From Amorphophallus konjac (Eukaryota; Streptophyta; Magnoliopsida; Alismatales; Araceae), in the NCBI GenBank assembly GCA_022559845.1, contig CM040127.1:31768708-31832707 (forward strand): a DNA stretch of 64,000 nucleotides, in the 5' to 3' direction. This document shows, piece after piece, positions 53,327-64,000 of this stretch. The position numbers were made by a program, and so were the translations under genes. Position 1 is the first letter of the stretch. The number at the start of each line of letters is the position of its first letter. The notes under the pieces were generated by a model. It was given only the letters and a program-made list of their open reading frames with translations, was not told the origin of the DNA and did no database searches.

Positions 53327-54825
53327 AGCTGGCGTCACTTCGTCGGGAGCTAAGCGAGTATCCCGAGGCCATGGTATGATGCGTATTTTTTTTTTTGTGT
53401 TTATGCATATGACTGAATGGTAACTAACATGATGTATGTATGGTGATGCAGGTGGTGTGGAGACCCTACCTGGGCATGGGCGACGCTGGCCAGCCTTGGG
53501 TTGTAGCGGGTCTTCCTCGTTTCAGGTGGGACGTGTGGGTCCATTGCCTGAACGAGATCGAGTCGCTTCGGCTGAGGCTGGTTATGAGGACATTGGGGCT
53601 AGCCCAGGAGTGGGTTGATGTAGATGAGCCGGCCCGCATCGGGCGGAAGACCAAGGGTAAGGCGAAGATTGTGGACTGGCGTACGCGCTTCCCAGCACAG
53701 TACCAGGACTGGCAGTAGGACGGGGCCCCAGTGGTGTCCCATGTACAGGACAGTACTGATTACCTGAGACGGTACCGGGCTACGAACGGGGACCGCCTCT
53801 TCCTTGGTGGTATGGCAGGGGTAAGTGAAATGAAAATGCTTCACCCTTCTATATGTATATGCATGTGGCGCTAACTCATGTGCAATGCAGGATGCTCGTG
53901 ACAACATGATCGCCGACCTGCGGGCCCAGTTGGCGGACGCCAGGCGGCAGTTGGTGGCCATCCGACAGGAGTTGGAGATCCTGGTGAGTTTATGCGATGC
54001 ATTTTTTTGTGACCTGAATTTTTGATACTTGGCCTCTAACTGTCGTTCGCTCTGTGTTTCAGCGGGCCCACCAGACAGCGGCAGCCGGGATGGCTGGTGG
54101 AGCGGGTTCTAGTTCGCGGGGACCTCCTCCGGAGGTTTCTGCCCTCCAGTAGCAGCTGGCGCATGCGGTGGCTCGAGCTGAGGAGGCCGAGCGTGACCGC
54201 GAGGCTCGAGTGAGTGCTTGCTTGGCCCTGACTCTCCTTCTGGCTGCTCTCCTTTTATCACTGTTCTCTTACGGTGCACGCGTGCTTTGACAGGTGGCCG
54301 AGATTCGGGAGGCCCTGGCCCGCGCTGTTCGTGCTGAGCAGGAGCGTGATGCCTGGGTGGCAGAGCGTGACGCCCGGATTGCGGAGCTGGAGGAGGAGCG
54401 TCGACGGGAGGCTGAGGAGCTCCCTCGTGACGTGCTGGATCTGCGGATCGCCCTCGAGCTGTCGAGGAGGGAGGCGGTGAGAGAGAGAGAGGAGAGGGAG
54501 AGAGAGAGGGGGGAGCGACAGCGGGATCAGACCGAGAGGAGGGCTCTGGAGGCCCAGCTGCTGGAGCTCCGATTGAGTCTCGGCACGACGGAGGGGAGGC
54601 TTCGGGAGAGCGAGGAGCGGTACCAGAGGGCGAAGGAACGCGGGGCGCGACTTCGTTAGTCTGGTTCTTTTTCCATGGGCAGCTATCTGGTTTCTTCGGC
54701 CGAGGAGCGTCGTCGCGCCTTCGAGGCTGGAGTGCCACCGCAGGGCGAGGTGAGCATGGCTTCTCAGGGTTCGTAGAGGCCCCCTAGGGATCCCCGACAG
54801 AGGAGGGAGGAGAGACATGACTAGG
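53327..54825 (+). pseudogene. Antisense gene 2, PMD protein, 3' half (Y copy)
   Basis: Continues 13567-15104. Exon 3 remainder to 53373, exon 4 53452-53820 (PYLGMGDAGQPWVVAGLP, CLNEIESLRLRLVMRTLG, VDWRTRFPAQYQDWQ), exon 5 53891-53983, exon 6 54063-54209, exon 7 from 54294 (coiled coil with ARIAELEEERRREAEELP and EAVREREERERERGERQRDQ). Premature stops: TAG at 53716 (CAG in X), TAG at 54150 (GAG in X), TAG at 54657 (CAG in X) and TAG near 54776 (CAG in X). The final stop is near 54825. Exon boundaries match the X copy base for base. Confidence 0.8.
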
Positions 54826-55199
54826 AGGGTGGCAGCGAGAGTTAGAGAGTTGCTTGTACACGTCACCCTTCTCACTGTATGATGTACTTTGACTATTATA
54901 TGAAATGGATTTCGTGTGGCATGCCCTTTTCTTTCCCGCACTTTCTTTTGCACCACGTTGTTTACGCTTCACGAGACTTTTGCCCTGGACAGAAGGGAAC
55001 TACTTTGCACGGGGGGATTATGTTCCTTTCTCCCTTTTTGGGCGCGTCCAGGCGCGAGAATGCGTCTTAATCCTTGAATTCAAATTTAAAGCGTCGGGTG
55101 GCCTTTCTTCTCCCGTGTCTTACCCGCAAACGAGCCCGCCTTCTGCCGAAACTCGCCTGCCCCCCCCCCCCCTTTTTCATCTTCCTCCTCTTTTGATCG
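54826..55199 (+). promoter_or_regulatory. Spacer and promoter region of antisense gene 3 (Y)
   Basis: About 370 bp corresponding to 29811-30155 of X. ACTATTATATGAAATGG near 54892 is a possible TATA region. GGGCGCGTCCAGGCGCGA near 55041 is a half-degenerate member of the palindrome family. A run of 13 C stands at about 55159-55171. Confidence 0.4.
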
Positions 55200-56486
55200 A
55201 TGGAGTTCGGTGGGCACGACCATGGTGAAGGTGGAGAGGGACGAGGAACTCCCCGCCCAAGGAGGGACGCGCCAGAGCACGGAACGGCGTCTATGGAGGA
55301 GGAAGGGCCCCTTCGGGCCCCCGAGGGACCCGAGGGGCCCGATGTCGCAGAGGGAGGTGAACACGGTCTGGTAGGTCCTCCAATCTCTTCCGCTTTGATC
55401 CATTTTGAGTTTTGAAGCAAGGCGTGCGAGGGGGAAAGGGTTCGGCGAGTGTTGCACTCAAGTGATGGACGCGTCCTAGACAGGGGACGCGTTCTTTGTT
55501 ATGATGCGAGGTCCTCCTTCCTTGGTGCAGGACATGGCAAGGACCCTGGGCTTGGCCGATGAGTGGGCGAGTGCGGACGAGCCGAGCCGCGTCAGGAGGG
55601 AGAGTCGCGGCAAGGCGAGGCTCGAGGACTGGCACATACGTCTCCCTGGACAGCAAGGGAGTGTATTGGTGCAGGACAGCGCCGACTTCCTGCGGCGGCA
55701 GAGAGAGGGTTATGCGGGGCTTCCCCAAGCTGGGGACACGCGTGGCATCGGCGGCTCGCTCGCCCAACTGTCAGAGGCTAGGCGGCAGCTGGCCGTCGCT
55801 CAACATGAGCTGTCGCTCCTGGTAAGTTACGTGCCGCACTTTTATCTTCAGATTTGGAGTTTCACTGACGGCCGTTGTTTATTTTGTTCCAGCGTGCCCA
55901 GCAGACAGTGACGGCGGGGATGATTGGTGGCGCATCTTCCAGTTCCTTGGCCCATTTTCTCGAGATTACCTCCCTGCGGGAACAACTTGCCGGTGCGGTG
56001 GCCTGCGCGACCCGGGCGGAAGAGGAGCGTGATGCCTGGGTGGCGACTGTAGCAGAGCTGCGGCATCGTGGTGAGGAGATGCCTTCTCCAGACATCCTGG
56101 AGTTAAGGGTTCTTCTGCAGATGATGAGGAGAGAGGCAGAGAGAGAGAAAGCCGAGAGAAGGTCCGAGCGACAGCGGGATCAGACCGAGAGGAGGGCCTT
56201 GGAGGCCCAAGTGAGGGAGCTCTAGCTGGGTCTTCAGGCCGTCGTGCAGAGGCTAGGAGGGATGGAGACGCGCTACGAGAGAGCGCGAGAGTTCGGAGAG
56301 CGACTCCGCCAGTCCGGTCGCTTTGCCGCTAGTGGCTTCTTTGCCACGCCAGGGGAGGAGCAGCGAGTCACTGCTGCGGAGCAGGCGCCAAGAGGCGAGG
56401 CAGGTGCTGCTGCACGAGAATCCCAGAGGCTTCTGAGGGACCCGCACCTCAGGGGAGAGGAGGGGAGCGCCCAGAGAGATGAGTGA
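55200..56486 (+). pseudogene. Antisense gene 3, PMD-core-less paralogue (Y copy, one stop)
   Basis: Exons 55200-55370 (57 codons, MEFGGHDHGEGGEGRGTPRP), 55531-55821 (97 codons, DMARTLGLADEWASADEPSR) and 55893-56486 (coiled coil with RATRAEEERDAW-like start, REAEREKAERRSERQRDQTE, RYERAREFGERLRQSGRF). One TAG at 56223-56225 stands where X has CAA; without it the protein would be about 350 residues. It aligns with the C-terminal half of genes 2 and 4 but lacks the PMD core, leaving a charged leader joined to a coiled coil. If made, it could dimerise with genes 2 or 4 products; that is inference. Confidence 0.75.
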
Positions 56487-57071
56487 TGGTGAGGATCGGC
56501 GAGCTGGTGGACTCGCCTCCTCCTTATGTTTATGATGTTTTTGACAGCTTATGTAGAATTATGAAGGGAGTGATTTGATTTGCTGTCGCTTATTTGTTCT
56601 CTTGTGCGTTCCTTCTTCCCTACACTTCTTCTCCTTTGCACTGTTCCCATGTGATGGGTCTGCCGAGACTCCACCCCAAGCGGAGAATCGCGTCTTGTTG
56701 TGACCATTTTCCACGGGAATCTGCCGTCGAAATCAATAATGACGGCCCTAGTTCCTTCTCCCGGATGTTGTGTCAAGTTTTGCGGACGTCCTCCAAAACA
56801 TGATAGGGTATTCCTAGACAACATAGGGGGCTAGTCGTCATATTCTTCGTCCAATCAATCACCCTGAGCGAGCAGTGAAGTGACGCACGGGACCGCATGG
56901 CAGGTGCCTCATCGCGAGGGCTAGCATTAAAGGTGATGGAGGCAATCTTGGCCTGTACTCCTTCCATTTCTATAAATTCGTGTCCCTTTTATCCTCCCAA
57001 GTATATCGAGAGCTAACTCGAGGAACACAAGTTCCCACGGGAGAGGAGGAGTTCAAAATTCCGAGAGTTGG
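56487..57071 (+). promoter_or_regulatory. Promoter region of antisense gene 4 (Y)
   Basis: Conserved with 41654-42252 of X, no coding frame. TATAAATT at 56971-56978 is about 95 bp before the ATG at 57072. Confidence 0.5.
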
Positions 57072-58363
57072 ATGGAGGGCGAATCTTCCCACTCCTCGAA
57101 GAGAAGCAGGTCCAGTGGTAGTAGTTCCAGGATACTTTCGGACCTCGAAGGGCACTTCAGCGAAAGGGCCCAATCACAACTCGTAAGCCAAGTTTTCTTG
57201 CCCTTTTTTCCATTCTTTTTCCTTCCTTTCTTTCTGACCAAACCTCACCTCCATTCCCTGCATGCGTAGAGTGTGATGAAATCACAGATCTCATGGGAGT
57301 TGGTAGTGGCAGAATACCGAGGTCTCCCAGATTTTCAGAAGGCCAGGCTAGACGTGATGGGTTTTGGCACCTTTCTTCAGATCGAGCCGATCTAACTCGA
57401 CCTGGTTCTGATACAAGCCTTGTGTGAGAGATGGGACCCAGTGAGTCGGGCATTCTTGATGCCCTGGGGGCACATGGTGCCCAGCTTGGAGGATGTGGTC
57501 CGGATCACAAGCTTGAAGGTGGAGGACGAGGCAGTGACCGGGGTCACTTATGTGGATTACCGAGAAGGTGCCCAGAAGTTACTGGGTTTGGACCTAGATG
57601 GTCGGAAAAACAGGTCGGTAGCTAGTGCGTCCCTCATGGATGCATTAGGGCTTACCGACACTCGTCGGCGGGACGATGAATCCTCAGAAGAGTTCATGGA
57701 AAGGATGGAAATAGGATGCCGTGCCGTGTACTGCACAGATTTCGGCAACTGGGAAAGATGCAACATAGATTTGAGGAGATTTCTCCTCTTCCTTTTGGGA
57801 GATTGGTACTGAGCTCGAAAGGGGACGGTATCCAATGTCACTTCCTAGAGCTGCTATCAGACCTTGAAAGAGTAGGGTACTATGCCTGGGGAGCCGCCAT
57901 GCTGGCACACTTGTTTGCAGGCCTGTTCCAAGAAGCGGATCGTGAGATGACTGTGCGTGGTTTCACACCATTCATCCAGGTATTTTTGGTTTTGCTTGTT
58001 TTGTATTTTTGTTTTATTTTTATTTTTGTAAGATATTGACGACATGTGCCAAAGCAGTTGTGGAGCTATTATTACCTCCCCATGGGGAGAGCTCGACATT
58101 GGCGACCTGCGATGGTGCCGCTAGCCAGGCGGTGGGAATCCATCATGAGTGCGGCACCCCTAACCTACCAACTGATGGTGCTAAGGCGGGAGCTACAGGA
58201 GTTCCCTGTGGCGATGGTAAACTGGAGACCCTACTTAGACATGGTCGATGCCGACCAGCCGTAGGTTCTAGCAAGTCGTGCCCGGTTCAGACGGGAACTG
58301 TGGATGCACTGCCTGAATGAAATCGAGCCGCTTCGGCTACGATTAGTTATGAGGACTTTAGGA
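57072..58363 (+). pseudogene. Antisense gene 4, second PMD protein (Y copy, truncated)
   Basis: Exons 57072-57182, 57270-57979 and 58058 onward, cut at 58363. Exon 1 encodes MEGESSHSSKRSRSSG; exon 2 has MPWGHMVPSLEDVVRITSLK and RNSLMDALGLTDTRRRDDES-like sequence. Defects: TAA near 57393 (CAG in X), a one-base deletion near 57799 (exon is 710 instead of 711 bp), and TAG near 58262 (TGG in X). At 58363, after MRTLGR, the sequence leaves the element. Intron positions equal those of the X copy. Confidence 0.8.
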
Positions 58364-61286
58364 CGTTATGAAATCGAGCCGCTTCACCGCACCAAGCGAC
58401 AGGAGCACCCTCCTACTAGAGAACAGCCAGATGCGTCCACTGACATCTTATACTGCGCCACAAGTGTCATGTCACTCAAGGACAAGACACACCAAGAACC
58501 AGGTCCGAGGAACAACAGTTCCAAGGAAACATGGTACCACAGCACGAAACTACAGCACCAACTGCGAGTGACTAGTCAGGGCCACGCTCGTCGGCGCAAG
58601 TCCCCAGTCCCTGACCACGTGTGCACACACCGACCTCTACCTAGGTCAGGCCTCTAGCTAGTATTCCCCTCGGTAGGACGCTACCGTTGGCCGGGGCCTA
58701 CGGAACTAGCTTAAAAACTGTACGTACCAAACGCAACAGGAAACACCCCTCCACCACTCCCGGTGGGTCTGCAAAAAGCCTAGGGCTACAACTAGGGGAG
58801 GCTCATAAGGCACGAACTCCGAAACACAGGCTCTACTGCACAGACAGCTAAGAAAAGCCATGTCTCGTGCACAGCAAAGCACCCCGGCAGTCGAACAATC
58901 GCCAACAGACTCAAGATCAGGCAACTAAACCTACGACGTAACGATCCCTGAGTCGAACGACTCAAAGGCAAGATCGTCACAAGCAGCGAAACAAGCCGCC
59001 AATCGGTCTAATCCTAAGCCAGCAAAACACCGCTCCGCAGAAAATAACACACGGAGACCTGAGGGAAACACCAAGAATCCTCAGCACACCTGGACACGCA
59101 AATCGAGATAAGGCAACACCTCGAGGCATCCAGAAGCAGTGTCTCGAGCCGGGCACAACCACCGAGACACACACACACACAAGGTCACATGTCAACCTCT
59201 GGGTCACACCGGGTTGACCTGAACCCAACACAATGCTTGAACAGTAGGAAAGAGAGTCCTACCTCAAGCAAGAAGACTCCTGGCCACCTCACAACGTAGT
59301 CTTAGCCCTCATAGGACGTCGGAAGACATTCACGGGATAACGGGCAGACCACAAGGCCAAGCCAAGACAAGTAGAAACTGAAGCACGGAAATCGAAGCAC
59401 AAGGCAAGTAACGCACCATCCCTAGACCGCTACAAGCATATGACGGTCTAGACCGGGGCCGTTACACCCAAACGACGGACAGACGACAGGCCGTCGCACA
59501 CACACCACCCTAACCACTCTAAAACACAAACACACGAATCAAGGCCCAGTAACGCACAAGGCCAAGCGCGTTACAAGCAAGCAACGCGGCAGGGGAGACG
59601 CGCCAGAACCAAACGACGCACAGGGGTAGGCGCGTTACTCACAACGGCACAGCCACCCTCAACCCAGCACAAACCAACAAATAACGGCAAGGGACAAGCG
59701 CGTTATACAACAACGACGCACAGGGGCACGGCCGTTACACCATCGAACAGCACAACACCCACAACCCTCAGCCAAACAGCATGTAACGGTCCAAGAAGGA
59801 CGCGTTACACCCAAACGACGCATGGGGACAGGCGCGTTACAACCAACGGCACAGCCACCCACAGTCGACCAAAACAGAATGCAACGGCCAGGGGCAGGCG
59901 CGTTACACTCAAAATAACGGATGGGAACCCATCCGTCGGGGGAACCGCCTCAACGGTCAAACGTCGGTCAAACGGACAATAACGGCCAAGGCAGGGCGCG
60001 TTACTTCCATCTAACGCGCTGGGTCAAGCGCGTTAGACCAACCGACTCAACCCTAAAACAAAGCAACAACAAGCGAAGTAACACGCAGACCTAGGCACGT
60101 TACAGGGAAGCGACGCGCCACCCTAGGGCCGTCACTCACCTAGAAGCCAGAAAGCTCAAAAACCTCAGACGAAGTAGGGGTCAGTCGTAGGGCCGTTATA
60201 TACAAGTGACGGCCACTGGAATGACCGTTACATCGGTCACGGCGGGAAAACAGAGGAACGGCCAAACCGGCCCGTTCCACGCCCCATTCACGCCGAAACG
60301 TAGGGGGAACAAACCTAAACGCCAAATAACAACATCAGGGGACTAAAAACCCCACATGCAAGCTCAAAAACTCAAGATCCGGGCGATTTCATCAAATCGA
60401 CCCAAAATAGGTCACCGAGGTTCTCGGACTTCTACCGGCCTCGAATGAACACCAAATGACACGAAATCAACGTAGATGGGATCCTGACATCCCAGCGGTC
60501 AGTTAGAAACTAACTACGCCGCAAACAGTCGCCGTTTACCGGCCGACCCTAAAAATCACGAAAATCACGGTTTAGGCAAACCAAGCCCAAACTCGACCGT
60601 TTCCTAGCCGAACGTCGTGCAATGGCAGGGAAAACGGAGAGGACGAAGTAAGGATCAGTCACCCTACCTCCACCGAAGAAACCGAGCCCCGAAAGGACTA
60701 AACCACGCCGAAATCCACTCGCGAACCGATTTCACCGGCTTTGAATCCACCATTCGGGATCGCGCCAGAATCGATCCGATCCTTGCTCCATCGCGCACCC
60801 AACCAGCTCCATCACGTCCCCAACAAGTGCCTCTAGGTCCTCCGTCTGCAGCCGGAGTCGAGGAGGTGAACGGGAGAGAAAACGGGAGAGAGAGAGGCGA
60901 CGGCGGCGAATGAGAAGGAGGAGAGAGGAAAAGAAAAGAAATAGAAAAGAAATTAAGAAAATTTCCTAATTTTCGAAAATTCTAAAAATGCGCCGAAAAT
61001 GCACAAATTCAGAAAAATATGCAAAAATAGCCGAAACGACCGGCTCAAAGAGTACATCGTCGATGTAGCATCCACGAGTTCGAGAATCGACAAACAAACT
61101 CACCGTAGGGTTCCGTAACTAGTACGTGAGAAAAATCCACACGGCTCGTCAAACTCACTCGGAAGCTACAAAAGCGAACCAAAACTCAACGAAACTAATC
61201 CGAAACAGATCCGAAAGATCCAACAAAGATCCAACAAGACCTGCAAAGGATCCAGCAAAGATCCACCAAGGATCCAGGGTATTACA
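58364..61286 (-). mobile_element. Chromovirus-like LTR (iii), inverted
   Basis: On the minus strand it starts TGTAATACCCTGGATCC at 61286, right after a purine run, and shows the CT-rich leader, a GGTGGAGGTAGGGTGAC donor-like site (about 60655), a hairpin array (59405-60245) and a tail with the CACACACGTGGTCAGGG segment shared with LTRs (i) and (ii). The U5 end is not recognised; the junction at 58363 with Y contains a repeated ATGAAATCGAGCCGCTTC, also at 58316-58333, suggesting filler or template switching. Pol sequence is absent. Confidence 0.65.
59405..60245 (-). repeat. Array of GTAACG/CGTTAC hairpins in LTR (iii)
   Basis: Inverted repeats include CTAACGCGCT/AGCGCGTTAG (about 60010-60036, 10 bp stem), GTAACG/CGTTAC (about 59783-59808), and GTGACGG/CCGTTAC-type pairs near 60200-60230. 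Stems vary but keep a CGTTA or CGTCA core. Confidence 0.8.
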
Positions 61287-62196
61287 TCTCTCTCCTCGTA
61301 ATTTTAAGCCAACTCAAAAGCCGAGACACATCTTGCCCGTTCGGTAAAAATTAAAAATCGTCAGAGCTTTTTGCTCAAAAGCCCAGGCCAAGTGACTTAT
61401 CAAACGTGGCCTTAGTTGGAGCTGTGGCCTAAATGGCTTAAGGGCATTTGAAGTTCATTCCGCCTTCGCTACTGGAGGGGCCTTCGAGGACGTTCCCCTT
61501 GCTGGTCAAGGGTTTTGATTTGCCCGTTTAAGCGTGGGTTGGTGTGTGTGCTTTTACCCGCAGTTGTTGATCTTGTTCAGGGACTTGAGGCACTCGAACT
61601 CCCCCGGGTATGCTCTTCATTGCCATAGTCACGAGGTGAAATCACAGCAACGTGCTGATTCGGGGATGTCTGACTCCCTGTGGTTTAATGCGCCTGTCAG
61701 GCGTAAGGTGTCTTCGAATGCGAAGCTTCTTTGGGGACGACCCACAGACTGTCTCTTGTAGTTCTTCTATTCACTAGGAGGCTTAGGCGAGCTCTGACAT
61801 CGTCTGAAGCTGTGTCTGTTCTGAACTTACTTTGAGGAGCTTCACGGACGTGAAATTGTACACGTCCACAATCTCCTCCTCTCCACGTGGCGCACGACAT
61901 TTCGTGCTCACGTGCCGTGCCCTGGCGACACATCCCCAGTCAAACACTTGGTTCCGCCGGTAATCATCGAGAAATCAACTGACACGCCCGCATTCCACCC
62001 AACCATCCCTGTCCCAGTCTCCCAGAACGATGAATCATACGCCATCCCTTCCAATACGTTCCCATCGTTCTCTCTGCCTTCTTTTCAATACTCCTAGAAT
62101 CCCCGCGTGCCCAGTCGACCTATCTTGGCCTTCCGTAAAAAGGTGAGTGTGTGCCCCCGCCGCGAGTAGAAAACAGAAGTGACTCCCTGCGCGCGT
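61287..62196 (-). other. 3' internal end of LTR (iii) element and unassigned DNA
   Basis: 61287-61297 is GAGGAGAGAGA on the minus strand, a polypurine tract next to the LTR. Beyond it I see no domain or repeat to 62196. Confidence 0.45.
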
Positions 62197-62340
62197 AAAA
62201 CAATAGCTCAGTTGGTTCTTCACCTCATGGGGAATCATGAGGTCTCCAGTTCAAACTTTGGCTCTCTCCTTACTTGGGGGAGTGCAATACTCTAGGTTTT
62301 CTGCATCCTAGTGAGTGACTAAGCAAAAAAGAATTTTTGC
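62197..62340 (+). mobile_element. tRNA-derived SINE-like sequence
   Basis: TAGCTCAGTTGG at 62204-62215 is a good RNA polymerase III box A and AGTTCAAACTT at 62248-62258 a box B variant, 33 bp apart, as in plant SINEs and tRNAs. The rest does not fold as a tRNA, and a tRNA-unrelated body of about 80 bp follows, ending near an A-rich stretch. TSDs were not found. Confidence 0.45.
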
Positions 62341-63440
62341 ACAAAAACTATTGTTAGAGGTAAATTTGTAAACAAAATATTCCTAAAAATATATTAGTAG
62401 GCAATGAAGAGGCGAGATCTCATGCTAAGTCACTAGTTATCAGATTTTGGGCAACACGGGTCCCAGATCAGTTGTAAGAAGCCACCTCAGAACGGAATTC
62501 TGTAAAAAGGAAAGAAGCGATCAGGAGGCATGGGATTGTTATCTCAGGGAAAAGCCTCCGATGCTTAAGTCAACAAAGGCAAGAGCGGAGTGCGAAAGGA
62601 GGCGAAGGAGGTGTAGGGCATGACATTGCTCTTCACCAGTTGAGTAGGTTTGAATTGGCTTAACTTTCTGGAGGGAATCCCTGGGTTTATATAGCTGTAG
62701 ATTCCCTCTCCTGGGTTAGGGGAATTGTGAGAGTCTGGGGGATGTTACGTCCACGGTATGAACTCTTATCCTTCAGGGACTCTTGCTCTTCTTTTATCCT
62801 CTTGGGCTTCTCACTATAAGATTATAGCGTAAAATTCGCTTATGGTTATTAGGGATAAGTGTCCGGTCGCGGAGAATTCGTTCTGACTCATCGGGGAGTC
62901 CGAATGAGGGGCTGATCCTCGAGGGATAATGGATATTCCCCTTCCAAGCTTGGAGTCCCAGCCTTGGGCATCCCTGGGGGAGTGTTTTTTCCACCTTTTG
63001 CTGGATCGGCCAAGGGTGTGCCTGAGCTCCTCCCGAGCGTTGGGAGGCTATTGTACGGACGACTGAGCCAAGGCGCGGTAGGTCTTATTTGGGCCCTTTT
63101 ACCTTGGGATTATAGCAACTGGGCCCCCATTAAGAAATTGGGCTATCGTTCACTAGGTCGTGTAGGTCTTTATGGGCCTTTGGACTGTGAAATGTTGGGT
63201 CACGAACCTTCTCCTCTCCAGACATATCATTGGGTTAATTGAAATAGTACATAAATGTTATGCAAGCGCGATTTTTTTATAAGTTTTTTGTAAAACGAAA
63301 TGATATGTCTATAAATAAATATAATATTTTTGTACAATTCAAATTAATACAATGATATATTTACTAATATATTTACATTAACAAATTTTTATTTAATAAT
63401 AATTTTCATAAAAAAGTAAAAAACAGAAGAAAAAAAACAC
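62341..63440. other. Unassigned intergenic DNA
   Basis: No domain, repeat or structural RNA recognised. 63240-63440 is strongly AT-rich. An open frame at 62964-63242 has no supporting feature. Confidence 0.5.
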
Positions 63441-63720
63441 CTGGCAAGTGACATCACCCATGGCCCATGGGATGAAGTACGAACATACAAGGTGGCATTC
63501 TCCTAATGTAAAATGTCAATCACGCCAATTGGGACTCCATATAGCCCGCCACCCCCGTTGTTCTCGGTTCGGTTTCTTTTCCTTCCGCCTCAGTCTCTTC
63601 CCACATTTCTTCCCTCCGCCTTCAACCCCCCTCCCCCCACCCAACCAATCTCCATCCGCGCTCTTCTGCCATCGCTGCCGCTCCACCGCTAGATCCGCGC
63701 TTGAAACCCTCTCTTCCTCC

Positions 63721-64000
63721 ATGGACGACGACAGGGGCCCGGCGGGAGGGAACAAAAAGCGCGCGAAGCCAACGGTGGGGATCCGTTCCCTGGCCCGGCG
63801 ACCTAAGCCGCTGCCAACTCCCAAGCATGCCCTGTGCGTTCTAGCTTCTGATGCGCCTGTTATGATGTGTGGTTCGTTCCTCAGGAGATCTCGGAAGCAT
63901 CGCAGCAGCTGGTGGCGGTGGGGGAAAGCGGCAGCTCGGGAGTGGGGGAGGAAGTGTCGGAGGAGGAAAGCGGGGCCGTGATCGCCTGCTCGGAGGAGAT
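63721..64000 (+). CDS. Probable start of a host gene (partial, runs off the window)
   Basis: A CT-rich leader (63590-63720) precedes ATG at 63721, encoding MDDDRGPAGGNKKRAKPTVG, IRSLARRPKPLPTPKHAL. A second segment after TTCGTTCCTCAG (about 63882) is open to the end in the frame EISEASQQLVAVGESGSSGV, GEEVSEEESGAVIACSEE, an acidic serine-rich stretch more gene-like than the alternative arginine-rich frame. A short intron between GTGCGT (about 63832) and that AG would not keep this frame without adjustment, so the exact junction is uncertain. No family recognised. Confidence 0.4.

Larger units (their letters stand above)
8450..58363 (-). mobile_element. Element Y: giant Tat-like gypsy element, right end lost, split by element X
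   Basis: Y begins TGTGAGAGACGTCACGCGG at 8450, inside LTR (i). Its 3' LTR (minus-strand sense) is 8450-10449 and its body runs 10450-15104, then resumes at 53327 after the nested element X, ending abruptly at 58363 inside gene 4. The body has the same gene order as X: DUF7745-like, PMD, PMD-core-less, PMD, all on the plus strand. Its pol region and 5' LTR are missing. The left TSD candidate is ACCGT, but no right copy exists to confirm it. Y is the oldest layer of the nest after LTR (i). Confidence 0.8.

Noticed and set aside
62197..62290. Functional tRNA gene
   Set aside because: Box A and box B are present but I could not pair the acceptor stem or find a credible anticodon arm.

Overview
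The window is plant nuclear DNA made almost entirely of nested LTR retrotransposons. The evidence is copia and Ty3/gypsy pol domains, plant mobile domain (PMD) genes, GT-AG introns, plant-type TATA boxes, TG...CA LTR ends with 5-bp target-site duplications (TSDs), and a probable host-gene start at the far right. The species cannot be named from the sequence; a large-genome angiosperm fits best. REGION BY REGION: 1-3560 is a decayed copia element on the minus strand. 3560-5095 is a diverged, plus-oriented relic of the giant-element LTR described below. 5096-8449 is the 3' end and LTR of a chromovirus-like gypsy element, cut by the next insertion. From 8450 to 58363 lies one large nest. Element Y (LTR 8450-10449, body 10450-15104 and 53327-58363, right end lost) was split by a sister element X (15105-53321). 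X has LTRs at 15105-17168 and 51171-53321, TSD CTACC, and PMD-gene exon sequence that resumes exactly across the insertion. X then received three insertions: a rearranged Tekay-like gypsy element (23386-29805, TSD CCACC), a probable solo LTR (31328-33861, TSD GAGTC) and a young non-autonomous gypsy element (33932-41608, two 2370-bp LTRs, tRNA-Met primer site, TSD CTTCT). Without these X is about 21.6 kb. 58364-61286 is an inverted chromovirus-like LTR. 61287-63440 is mostly uninformative apart from a SINE-like stretch. A candidate host gene starts near 63721. HOW IT WORKS TOGETHER: X and Y resemble the Tat group of gypsy elements. Their retroviral strand is minus (TATA boxes in the LTRs, polypurine tract, integrase), and the integrase lies far from the 3' LTR. 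Between integrase and 3' LTR both copies carry, on the opposite strand and in the same order, four intron-containing genes: (1) a PMD/DUF7745-like gene, (2) a PMD gene with a charged coiled-coil tail, (3) a paralogue of gene 2 that has lost the PMD core, and (4) a second PMD gene. Gene 1 of X is an uninterrupted 443-codon reading frame. Most other copies carry premature stops, nearly all of CAG-to-TAG or CGA-to-TGA type. X keeps integrase but no visible reverse transcriptase or RNase H, so it looks non-autonomous. A second theme is families of short hairpins with compensatory stem changes: a GGCGTCC/GGACGCC palindrome seeded through the X/Y LTRs, spacers and introns, and separate hairpin arrays at equivalent places in three different chromovirus-like LTRs.
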